In this document: positions 7,716-15,779 of the stretch, in pieces
Layout: each line of letters begins with the position of its first letter
How positions within the stretch are numbered: position 1 is the stretch's first letter
Virus record (IMG/VR): IMGVR_UViG_3300044678_000042
Location: 1-20,241 of that record
Length of the DNA: 20,241 bases
Direction: 5' to 3' (one strand)
DNA from: a virus
Notes under the pieces: model-generated
Databases searched by the model: none
The model's input: the letters and a program-made list of their open reading frames with translations, nothing else
Told to the model about the DNA's origin: nothing
Program-made: the position numbers and the translations under genes

Positions 7716-9389
7716 TTACCCCTGGAATCCGAAGTCACGTAGGACTTTAAGTACTGAATCTGATGCTTCTTGACGAGCATTGTCTGTGTACTGCCAACGT
7801 GCATCCTTGCGAAGCGTACGCTGGAAATCATAGATAGACATTTCCTTTTCTGGTCCAATTGCAGAACGCAATGTTGCATCATTAAGGTTAATGGAATCAG
7901 GTGCTACTTCTAGCACAGATGCCATAACATTTCGGTATGGTGCGTAGATGTTTGCTAGATCAAGGCCCTGGTCTAATAGGTTTGCTACCTTGTCTGGTAG
8001 ACCTAACTTAGCCTGGCTTCTAATAACATTCTGGAATGTTCCTACTGACTCACCTACAGCAAGACGTTGCAACCAAGTGTTTATCTGATCCTTGAATGTA
8101 GTATCCAAATCAAATCCATTAGCACGTGCTGTTGCACGTAGCGATGTTAGATCTGCTCCAACTGCACCACCTAGTGTTGAGCCAGGCTTATAGGAGATAA
8201 GTGCTGCCAATTCACGATTGATTATGTTTGGATCTTTGTCATTGGCTGAGTCATACATACGCTTGACAAAAGCATCGAGTCGTGTTGGATCCATAGTTCC
8301 AGTAAGACCTGATGCAGTTGCTTCAATAAATGCCTTAGCAGATGCAAGACCACGAGCATAAGAAGATGTAGTCTTTAACTGACCAATCTTTGCAAGAATC
8401 TCGTCTTTCTTTTGCTGTGTATCAGCAAGTTCTAACTGCTGGTTATACTTATCAAGAGTTTCTGTATATTGTCTACGTTCTGCATCGCGCTTTGCGTATG
8501 TAGTAGCATTGCGAATAGCCCAGTCAGATGCTGCTACACGACGAATAAATTCGTCAGGTTCCATATCATCTTCAGAAGTGGCTGGATCCTTAACGGCTTC
8601 AATAAGAAGTTTCTTAAGTTCATCATCATATAAGAAGATAGAATCTACGTTGCCGTACTTAGACCTAGCAAGAGCATAGATAGCATTGATATCTTCAGCA
8701 CCAGTAGCAGTCTTAGTACCAGTTGGAGTCTTAGGGGCGGTTGCTATACCAGCATTACGCTGAGCATAGTCTGATGCAACAACGCCTTCCTTAGAAACAG
8801 CGCCAAGTTTTTTAGTCCTTGCTGCCTCTTTCTTGGCTAGTGCAACTGCATCTCCAGTGCTAGGAATATCTTCCACAACAACTTTTGGTTTTGTTTCTCT
8901 TTTAACTGCTCCTGCTTTAGATGCAGTAGTTTCAGCAACAGTAGTACCAGTAGTCATCTGTACATTACCCATTGGTCCAGGCTTTGCTGCTGCTGCTGCA
9001 GGCTTTACCTTGATATCAGGAAATGCTTCCTCAACCTTTGGCGCAATGGCATTAAAACTATCGGTCAAATCTTTTTGATCGGACTTTAGTTGGGTTGTGT
9101 CTTCTCCGCGAGCCTCAGCCTTAGCAATTGCTATCTGCTTTTCTCTTATTTTGGTTTGAAGATTGTTGTAATCTTTTGCTGTCTTTTCTAACTTCTGTAA
9201 CTTAGCAAGTTCTTTGAAGTCTTTTTCAGCATCAGCGGTAAGTTGATTGATCTCTTGATTTGCTAACTTAACTTCAGCATCGGTTGCAAAAGGCTTCTTC
9301 TTCTTTGCCTCAAGTTCTTTAATTCTTTTTACTTTATTGCTGTATTGGTCGCTGACTGCTTTTAATCTAGCGGTGACTGGATTAGCCAT
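7716..9389 (-). CDS. Coiled-coil virion protein (557 aa), probable internal or minor structural protein
   Basis: The ATG at 9389 shares its A with the upstream TAA stop. Residues 1-110 are a highly charged coiled coil (VKRIKELEAKKKKP, FKELAKLQKLEKTAKDYNNL). Residues about 110-220 are an Ala/Thr/Lys/Pro linker. Residues 225-557 are helical, with YNQQLELADTQQKKDEILAK and a final segment from about 470: LDLANIYAPYRNVMASVLEV, then MSIYDFQRTLRKDARWQYTD and VLRDFGFQG. I recall that C-terminal pattern (I..PY...MA..LE..P..I.L.D..../LYDFE..LR.D.RW..T..A......VL...G) from large structural proteins of actinobacterial phages. Coupling to the 251- and 474-aa genes suggests one complex. Function is inferred from context only; a tape-measure role seems less likely given the order and length. 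Confidence 0.72.
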   Translation of the reverse strand: MANPVTARLKAVSDQYSNKVKRIKELEAKKKKPFATDAEVKLANQEINQLTADAEKDFKELAKLQKLEKTAKDYNNLQTKIREKQIAIAKAEARGEDTTQLKSDQKDLTDSFNAIAPKVEEAFPDIKVKPAAAAAKPGPMGNVQMTTGTTVAETTASKAGAVKRETKPKVVVEDIPSTGDAVALAKKEAARTKKLGAVSKEGVVASDYAQRNAGIATAPKTPTGTKTATGAEDINAIYALARSKYGNVDSIFLYDDELKKLLIEAVKDPATSEDDMEPDEFIRRVAASDWAIRNATTYAKRDAERRQYTETLDKYNQQLELADTQQKKDEILAKIGQLKTTSSYARGLASAKAFIEATASGLTGTMDPTRLDAFVKRMYDSANDKDPNIINRELAALISYKPGSTLGGAVGADLTSLRATARANGFDLDTTFKDQINTWLQRLAVGESVGTFQNVIRSQAKLGLPDKVANLLDQGLDLANIYAPYRNVMASVLEVAPDSINLNDATLRSAIGPEKEMSIYDFQRTLRKDARWQYTDNARQEASDSVLKVLRDFGFQG

Positions 9390-10144
9390 TAGCCCCTCCC
9401 AATAAACTTGTTGAATGCTTCATAGAATCCCATTACGCTGCTTGCCTTAGCAGGATCACCCTTAGATACTTCTTCGATAAGGTATGCCTCTGGATTAAAC
9501 GCAGCCTCAGTTACAATCTGGCGCTGTACTCCACCGCCCATATCCTTGTACTCTGTTTGTCCAAGGTTCTTTGGGTTGGCTAATTGCTTCTCAATGTTCT
9601 TTGTATACTTAGCAATCTGCGCTTGAGACGCACCGCTTCCTGTTAGATCACGGAACACCTTGTCAATAGTTGCTTCGATAGTGTCAGGGCTGAACTTGCG
9701 CTGTTGCTGGATTACATTGAATCCACCATCGCCACCGCCACCATCACCTGTTGTTTGATTAGAAAGAAATGTTTCAAGGTTATCCACAGGTGTAGTCTGC
9801 TGTGCTGCACCAGGAAGACGTGTGAACTTGTCGCGTGTGTAAGCATTAAGATCTTCATAAGCATTGAAGTATGCTTCTTGCAGTTTAAGAGTTGGCTTGC
9901 CAGTAACATCACCACGGTAATATCCAGCAGCCTTTAATTTCTGTGCCAAAGACTTGCGGTAGTCAGGAGTAAATCCTTCAAAATCTGCAAGCAATTGATT
10001 TGGATTTGCAAATGTTGGCTCAGATACAACGACATCTACAAGGGTAGAACCTTGGTATTGCTTAGTCTTTGTTGTTGTGCCACCTGTGATAATGGATGTT
10101 GCTGGTACCTTCTTTGGGTCAAAAGGTATAAACGTCTCTGCCAT
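9389..10144 (-). CDS. Virion-associated protein (251 aa) with a possible peptidoglycan-binding-like segment
   Basis: Both ends share one base with the neighbours (TAATG). Residues about 51-100 contain YRKSLAQKLKAAGYYRGDV, then TGKPTLKLQEAYFNAYEDLN, loosely like the AGYY.G.vdG..t..A...f pattern of PG_binding_1 domains. The match is weak and could be coincidental. A Gly-rich linker (GDGGGGDGGF) at about 133-142 leads to a second helical unit, DTIEATIDKVFRDLTGSGAS then QAQIAKYTKNIEKQLA, which I recall from small proteins beside large actinophage virion genes. It belongs to the coupled block between portal and scaffold. Binding of cell wall during ejection would fit but is speculative. Coding call firm, function open. 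Confidence 0.7.
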   Translation of the reverse strand: MAETFIPFDPKKVPATSIITGGTTTKTKQYQGSTLVDVVVSEPTFANPNQLLADFEGFTPDYRKSLAQKLKAAGYYRGDVTGKPTLKLQEAYFNAYEDLNAYTRDKFTRLPGAAQQTTPVDNLETFLSNQTTGDGGGGDGGFNVIQQQRKFSPDTIEATIDKVFRDLTGSGASQAQIAKYTKNIEKQLANPKNLGQTEYKDMGGGVQRQIVTEAAFNPEAYLIEEVSKGDPAKASSVMGFYEAFNKFIGRG

Positions 10145-13100
10145 TATTCACCAATCAATCTGCTAAATAGAACGCTGTATGTGGATACTGCACTAGGATC
10201 TCCTGCTGCAATCTCCTGCAAACGTAGTCTTAATGATTCTTTGTAGGACTTGCGGATTCTAATATCGCGGTCTGAACTTGAGTTGTACTGAGTAGTAGTA
10301 AGTATCTCGTACTCATCGTACTCACGTACCATCTCACGCAAACGGCTGATAGTAGGACCTGTAAGGTTTGGTTCTTTAATCATCTCACGTAAATCAGAAA
10401 ATGCTGCGTCACGCTTGATGGTGTTTTCTGCTGCACTAGCAAACTCCATACGAAGTAATGGACGTGCTGCTAGAAATTCCTTTGACCACATCTGCCAGTT
10501 GTCATTGATAATGGTACGTTCACGATCTGTAAAGGCACCAGTTAATGCCTCATCGCGTGTAGCCTTTTGTGAGTAATAGAGTTGCTCATCCTTGGCTACT
10601 GATACTTCCTTGAGGTAATCACCGATCAACTTCTTCTGGCGATAGCCTTCATTCATCAATGTCTGGTAGGCATCGTAGGTAAACTCACCAGTATTTGGAA
10701 TCAAGAATGCTGAACCCTGTGGATATCTTTTAACCAAAGCACGGTTATCTTCTACCCACTTTGATGCTGAGTTGCTGGACTGGAAGTATGGTAATACCTG
10801 TGGATCTGACTCATTAACAGTAAATGGAATCTGATTAGGGAAGTACTTCACCCAATCTGCCATAGCCTCACCATATGGATCCTCAGATCCCTGCTCAGCG
10901 TACTTGTTAATTAACTTGTTCCAGGTCTGCTTGAAGTTAACACTTCCATTATCCCGTGCCCACTCAGCCATATCTGACTTTAAGGTTACAGATGGGCTTG
11001 CTGGAGCAAAGAATCCTGCAACGAAACGAATACCAAGAATACTTTGGACTGTTGCTTCTAGTGCTTCTTGATATGTCTTCATCTCACCTGGAGATGCGTC
11101 AGCACCTGGTGTCTTACCTGCTGCTTCTAGGTATGTAACAGCCTTACGGAATGCTGATGCATACTGAGACTCACGTTCATCCTTGTTCATAGCAGCAAGT
11201 AATCTATTAACGTGTGCTGGTAGCAATGCGTTAATAAACGGCTGATCTTGTCCAATAGGACCTAGAGTTGCACGTTCTGCTGTACCTAGTTCCTTGCCAA
11301 TACGAGCAACGATTGCGTTCTCTGACTTGGCAAGGCTTGGTACTAGAGAATAGATAGTGTTTAGCGGTAATGCTGCTAACGGACCAGAGAATGTTGGCAT
11401 CCAAGACTCAGGATCAAAGGATGGTGTAAGCATCTTTAACTTTGCACTGAACTCTAGTGGTAGTGGTGCTACGAACTTGTCTCCAAGACCGAATACATCT
11501 AGTGCTTTCTTCATTGCGCCGTACACTGGAGCCAATCCAGGGTAAACAAAGTACGCTTCTCCCTGGTCATCCTTCTGTACAAACCCAGAATGGCTTACGC
11601 CTTCATAAGTTAGTGCTGCTTTCTGTATAGCCTCTGGGTTATACTTAGCAGTGCGGTACAAACGACGATAGAAGTCCTCAGTTGCACGGTAGAAACGAGC
11701 AAAGTTACGTGCAGACCACGCTAATTGTGTGCGAAGTGCAGGGTTATCCACAAATGCAAGCGTAGATTCCAGTGCAAGTTCCTCAGATATGCGTACAACC
11801 TGTGATTTTGCTGCATCTGTTGCAGCCTCACGTGCTACTGGGTCTGTAATTCCCTTGGTGTACTGCTTAATCAAGTCTTCTGCGTAGCCACCAGGTGCAT
11901 TAAGGTCATCGTAGTAGCGAACTGCTGCGTTAATTACCAATGGTTCACGTGAGAAACGTGCGTTTGACTCACCTAACCAGGTCCATCCACGCTTAGATAG
12001 GTCAGTAAGGATGTTCTTGCTTTCCATTACTGGCATAAATGCAGGTCCTGCTACAGATGCTGGAAAATCTTCAATGTTTGTTGGTAGGTCTTCTAGGTTA
12101 AAATCCTCTAAATCAATGAATGCTTTACCATCTGCATCTACTTTACGGATCTTACCTAGTAATTCCATATTGATAGACTTGCCATCTTGACGACTAAAGA
12201 GATTTCTTAGGTCATCATAGATTGCTGCAGCGTGTTGCTGTGGTGTGTAGCCTTCTTTTGTATATCGCATAAAGGTTGTCAGTTGATCGCCAAATGACCC
12301 GATATATGGTGCTAGTTCGTTAACAAAATCTTCTTGTGTAATCTTATCGTCAAACAGTTGGATAGCACGCTCACCGAGATCATCAGTTCCGCGAATAATA
12401 ATGTTCCAACCCCAGGCAAGTTTACCCTGGTCATCAATAAGAGACTTCTGTGTAAAGCCACTGCCACCGATTGGACGCATTGCCTTGTCATTAAATGTAA
12501 GTGCAACAGTCTTTCCATTACGATCTGCAGTTGCTATCGCACGTGATGATGCGTTAAGCCCACTGATTGCGTTAGATGCGCCTTCGCCTGCTCCACGTAG
12601 TAGAGCATCTAGGTTGCCGTACTTAACAAAGTCTTTGATATGGCTTGGTAGTTTTTCCAAGATATCTACGTTAGCAGCGTCATTGATTTTAGAACTTAGC
12701 AAAGCCTCTGCCATAATAATACGGCGCTGTTGCAATCTTTGCTGTGAAGTTAAACCACGATATGAAGCAACATCTTCGTTCTTGAGGATTCCTTGCTTAA
12801 TCAATTGCTTGATTGCTTCGACTTCACCATCAACTGCAGCAAGGCGAGTCTTGAAGTACTCTTGATCCTTGCGCTTAACAACACGGTTAATCATACCTAG
12901 GTCTTGTCCAGAACCTAAGCGAATCTTAGTTGCTGTACGACGTGAACGAGCAGTCTTGAGAATTGATTGACCATTGAGAATACCCATTGTGTAATCTTCA
13001 ATAGCATTACGTACTGGGAAACGTGGACCTGCGATAGTTCCAAATGTCCAAGCATCTACTATACGTTCAGCACCTTCTTTGTATTGCATACCTAATACAC

Positions 13101-14979
13101 GGCTGAGCCAAGATTCACGTCCTGCAAAGCGCTGCATATCGCGTAGACCAATAACACGAGAAACATTCGATGTCTGTGCAAAGTACAATGCGCTATCAAT
13201 GCCATCAACTTCTGATGGAATAGAACCATCTGCGCTACGTGCTGAGTAGGTAGCACCTGTAAAAATTTCATCTGAGATAGCCCTGAGTAACTTACGTCCA
13301 CCCTCAGTCTTATCTAATCCGATAAGGTTTCCAACTGTTGCCTGGATACCCTTCATCATTAACTTGCGTTGACCCACATCAGATGATGCGTAGATCTCAG
13401 TAAACGCTTTAGCGTGGTATGAACCTAGCGCTTGACGTGAGTAACGGAAAAAATCTTGTGGCGCTGTTTTTGATGTATGGTCAAATGCTTCATCATCCAC
13501 CAATGAAGCAATAGGTGTGAACTTGGCCTTGATACGATCAAGACGATCAGCAAAATACTCTGGAGTAAATCGCTTAATGTTCTGACGGCCTTCGATAATC
13601 TTGCCTGCAAACGCTGTGCCTGCTTCTACTGGAGATAGTGTTTCACTACCTACAATAGCCTGAAGCAATGCTGAGTCGTCCGTCATTTCCATTGTCTGGA
13701 TAAGAGCGCGAGAGTCTTTATCAATATCAAATATACGTCGTCCTGTAGTTAACGCAAGTACTCGCGCCTTGCGTGCAGGAGACATACGTGGTGCTAACTT
13801 GATACGTGCACCAGCCTGACCGTAGAGCATAGGCTCAACCTTTGAGGCATCTGATAGGAAAGCCTTAGCAGTATCTAGGTCCCACTTGCTACCAAACTCT
13901 TTGTCGCCAAAAGACTTGAAAGAAACAATAAAGTCATCGCTTAGTTCTGGTGCAAGATCGTTAAGTGCAGTACGTGCTGCAACAATATCCTCAGTTACTC
14001 CTGAGTTCTTTGCAGCAACATACTTTGTAAAACGATCTGTGTAATCTGTCCATAGGTTCTGTACATTCTTTGTACCGAAGATGTCTGTAGTATCAAAATA
14101 CTTAGATACCTTCTCAGCACTACCAAGTTTTGCAGTTGCTGCATACTTGCCAGTAATTTTAAGAGCCTGTGATCCACCAAGGTAAACCTTACGTGCCTTG
14201 CCTAGAGCAAGTGTTGGATCCATAAAGATTCGATAGGTTGCATCTGTTGCACCTGAAATCCAAGAGTAGAGCATTCCATCACCCTCAAGATCACGAGGTA
14301 AGAATAGGTTTGCTAACTGACGACCTGGAGAATACTTAGCAGCGTTTACTTCTGCTACTGCATCACGAAGTAGCGGATCAATAATCTCGCGTGTTTCGCT
14401 CTGCTGTGCTTGTGCAGCAATACGCTTTTCTTCTTCGTTCTGTGCTTCTGCAAAAATAATAGCAGGATCAACACCTGCTGAAATACGCTTGGCTACGTTT
14501 ACACGTGCTGCGCCATAGCGAGACACTGCAGTGTTAATGCGGTCTTGGATAAATACGTTCTCACCGTCACGACCTGCTTTGCCCCAGGCATCACCAAAGT
14601 TAATGTTTTCATTTGCAGCAATTGCACCAGTACGGTAGACGCGAGTCATAGTATCGGATGCGTAATCGAGTGCATCAAACAAAGTCTTTGCTGCTACCTT
14701 AAAAGGAGTAAAGGCGTAGTGAGCACCAGTTTCTAACCAAGAACGGTTAGGCTCATCTGAGTCTGGCTTGTTAGTACCAGTCAGTGCTACTAGCGACTGC
14801 TTCTTGTTGTTAGGTAACTTGTTAAACTCATCGTAGGCATACTGCTTAGGTAAATCCGATAAGCGCTGGTGTGTAGATAGCGCTGATGCAAGACCATCAA
14901 TCTGACGAGTCTGTGACGGATTAAGACCTGCACGAAATGCAGCCTGCGATAAGTTAGAGTTCTTTGGCGTTTCTGCCAT
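10144..14979 (-). CDS. Very large virion protein (1611 aa), probable internal or ejected protein
   Basis: The longest gene in the window, joined by TAATG overlaps to the genes on both sides. The protein is mostly helical and Ala/Arg/Asp-rich, with no signal peptide and no run long enough for a confident membrane span. Segments I recall from giant structural proteins of actinobacterial phages include FGTIAGPRFPVRNAIEDYTM near residue 650 and TLAFVDNPALRTQLAWSARN, then FARFYRATEDFYRRLYRTAK, near 1070-1110, followed by GVSHSGFVQKDDQGEAYFVY. No lysozyme, peptidase or polymerase motif was found by eye. At about 1.6 kb residues it exceeds T7 gp16 and sits beside portal rather than after the tail genes. 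I infer a core or ejection protein; a scaffold for particle assembly is an alternative. Confidence 0.78.
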   Translation of the reverse strand: MAETPKNSNLSQAAFRAGLNPSQTRQIDGLASALSTHQRLSDLPKQYAYDEFNKLPNNKKQSLVALTGTNKPDSDEPNRSWLETGAHYAFTPFKVAAKTLFDALDYASDTMTRVYRTGAIAANENINFGDAWGKAGRDGENVFIQDRINTAVSRYGAARVNVAKRISAGVDPAIIFAEAQNEEEKRIAAQAQQSETREIIDPLLRDAVAEVNAAKYSPGRQLANLFLPRDLEGDGMLYSWISGATDATYRIFMDPTLALGKARKVYLGGSQALKITGKYAATAKLGSAEKVSKYFDTTDIFGTKNVQNLWTDYTDRFTKYVAAKNSGVTEDIVAARTALNDLAPELSDDFIVSFKSFGDKEFGSKWDLDTAKAFLSDASKVEPMLYGQAGARIKLAPRMSPARKARVLALTTGRRIFDIDKDSRALIQTMEMTDDSALLQAIVGSETLSPVEAGTAFAGKIIEGRQNIKRFTPEYFADRLDRIKAKFTPIASLVDDEAFDHTSKTAPQDFFRYSRQALGSYHAKAFTEIYASSDVGQRKLMMKGIQATVGNLIGLDKTEGGRKLLRAISDEIFTGATYSARSADGSIPSEVDGIDSALYFAQTSNVSRVIGLRDMQRFAGRESWLSRVLGMQYKEGAERIVDAWTFGTIAGPRFPVRNAIEDYTMGILNGQSILKTARSRRTATKIRLGSGQDLGMINRVVKRKDQEYFKTRLAAVDGEVEAIKQLIKQGILKNEDVASYRGLTSQQRLQQRRIIMAEALLSSKINDAANVDILEKLPSHIKDFVKYGNLDALLRGAGEGASNAISGLNASSRAIATADRNGKTVALTFNDKAMRPIGGSGFTQKSLIDDQGKLAWGWNIIIRGTDDLGERAIQLFDDKITQEDFVNELAPYIGSFGDQLTTFMRYTKEGYTPQQHAAAIYDDLRNLFSRQDGKSINMELLGKIRKVDADGKAFIDLEDFNLEDLPTNIEDFPASVAGPAFMPVMESKNILTDLSKRGWTWLGESNARFSREPLVINAAVRYYDDLNAPGGYAEDLIKQYTKGITDPVAREAATDAAKSQVVRISEELALESTLAFVDNPALRTQLAWSARNFARFYRATEDFYRRLYRTAKYNPEAIQKAALTYEGVSHSGFVQKDDQGEAYFVYPGLAPVYGAMKKALDVFGLGDKFVAPLPLEFSAKLKMLTPSFDPESWMPTFSGPLAALPLNTIYSLVPSLAKSENAIVARIGKELGTAERATLGPIGQDQPFINALLPAHVNRLLAAMNKDERESQYASAFRKAVTYLEAAGKTPGADASPGEMKTYQEALEATVQSILGIRFVAGFFAPASPSVTLKSDMAEWARDNGSVNFKQTWNKLINKYAEQGSEDPYGEAMADWVKYFPNQIPFTVNESDPQVLPYFQSSNSASKWVEDNRALVKRYPQGSAFLIPNTGEFTYDAYQTLMNEGYRQKKLIGDYLKEVSVAKDEQLYYSQKATRDEALTGAFTDRERTIINDNWQMWSKEFLAARPLLRMEFASAAENTIKRDAAFSDLREMIKEPNLTGPTISRLREMVREYDEYEILTTTQYNSSSDRDIRIRKSYKESLRLRLQEIAAGDPSAVSTYSVLFSRLIGE

Positions 14980-15383
14980 TACAGACCTCTGGATACGGCT
15001 TGCTGATAAAGGATTGCTATTTCACCGTCTGTATCGTATGGAAGCATCTGAGATAAAATGTCAGATAGTTTTTCTGACTGACCTGCATAACCCATTACCT
15101 CTGGTCCTGGGCCTGGTCCTACTGCAACACCTGATGTGATTGGTTCATCTGGACGTTGTGTTGGTGCAAACAATTCTGTGACAGGTGGTTGTGGCGCAGC
15201 CTGTGCTGCAGCCTGAACTTGACCTGTAGGTAATCCGCGAACATCTGGTGTTCTAGCGGTAGGTGCTCCTGCTATTTGTTCTGCCATAGCCTTACGGTCA
15301 CCGTAATTTTCTGATGCTGGTAAATCTGTACGAACGGAGAATTTGCCAGGACCTGATACGCCCCTGATTGGGTTATCTACCAT
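14979..15383 (-). CDS. Pro/Ala-rich hypothetical protein downstream of portal (134 aa)
   Basis: Starts at ATG 15383, overlapping the previous gene by 11 bases, and ends in a TAATG overlap with the 1611-aa gene. It opens with VSGPGKFSVRTDLPASENYG, followed by DRKAMAEQIAGAP. The middle is Pro/Ala/Gln-rich (AAQAAPQPPVTELFAPTQRP) and low complexity. The last 35 residues form a likely helix (SEKLSDILSQMLPYDTDGEI). I recall the same order (GPGKFS.RTDLP...YGD...ag.P, then LF.PTQRPDEP.T.G...GPG.GPE) in proteins next to portal genes of actinobacterial phages; it has no established function. Confidence 0.72.
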   Translation of the reverse strand: MVDNPIRGVSGPGKFSVRTDLPASENYGDRKAMAEQIAGAPTARTPDVRGLPTGQVQAAAQAAPQPPVTELFAPTQRPDEPITSGVAVGPGPGPEVMGYAGQSEKLSDILSQMLPYDTDGEIAILYQQAVSRGL

Positions 15384-15597
15384 CGGTTTCCTCCTGTATC
15401 TTTTCTAAATCATTTGTAAATTGCTCCCAAGCCTTATTGACTTTGGAGTTTCTATTAGCGTTGTAGATTGCTATTTCCATTATCTCTTCTGTAAATGTAG
15501 ATACAGATGATGCAATGTTGTGTGCAAATCCTGAAAGGGTAACTAAAAAGTCAGCGAAGTGTACTGGACGCGGAACATCATTGTTATTATTCTCCAC
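15373..15597 (-). CDS. Hypothetical small protein (74 aa)
   Basis: ATG at 15597 follows GGAGAATAATAACA, a fair ribosome site. It begins MENNNNDVPRPVHFADFLVT. The central part SGFAHNIASSVSTFTEEIME looks amphipathic and the end, KAWEQFTNDLEKIQEETDGR, is a charged helix. It overlaps the next gene by 11 bases. I do not recognise a family. Its place between portal and the large virion genes suggests a small structural or assembly factor. Confidence 0.6.
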   Translation of the reverse strand: MENNNNDVPRPVHFADFLVTLSGFAHNIASSVSTFTEEIMEIAIYNANRNSKVNKAWEQFTNDLEKIQEETDGR

Positions 15598-15623
15598 GCC
15601 CAGTACCTTTCATTAGAATTATA

Positions 15624-15764
15624 TTAACCCTTTTTTACCGCGTTGCCGCGACGACCTGCTGGCATCATTGATGGTACTACCTTGCCACCTGCTGGCTTAG
15701 AAGTATCCTTCTTGCCCTCGACTGGCTTTGACATTGGTGCTGCTGCACGTGATCCTTTGTTCAT
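15624..15764 (-). CDS. Small basic protein after portal (46 aa)
   Basis: Read directly on the minus strand: ATG at 15764 after AAGAGGGGGTGTAAAT, a strong purine-rich ribosome site, and TAA at 15626-15624. It begins MNKGSRAAAPMSKPVEGKKD, contains PSMMPAGRRGNAVKKG, and has no hydrophobic core, so it is probably disordered. It lies in the gap between portal and the 74-aa gene, which would otherwise be empty. The MPAGRRGN ending is reminiscent of other short phage peptides, but I cannot name a family. Confidence 0.6.
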   Translation of the reverse strand: MNKGSRAAAPMSKPVEGKKDTSKPAGGKVVPSMMPAGRRGNAVKKG

Positions 15765-15779
15765 ATTTACACCCCCTCT

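Noticed and set aside
12401-12865. Plus-strand 154-codon ORF opposite the 1611-aa gene
   Set aside because: It is antisense to a continuous 1611-codon frame with good couplings and has no recognisable protein features.
10144-14979. Idea that the 1611-aa protein is an N4-type virion RNA polymerase
   Set aside because: A TTGRR near residue 415 recalls the T/DxxGR motif, but the spacing is wrong and no R-x3-K-x6/7-YG or catalytic Asp motifs accompany it.
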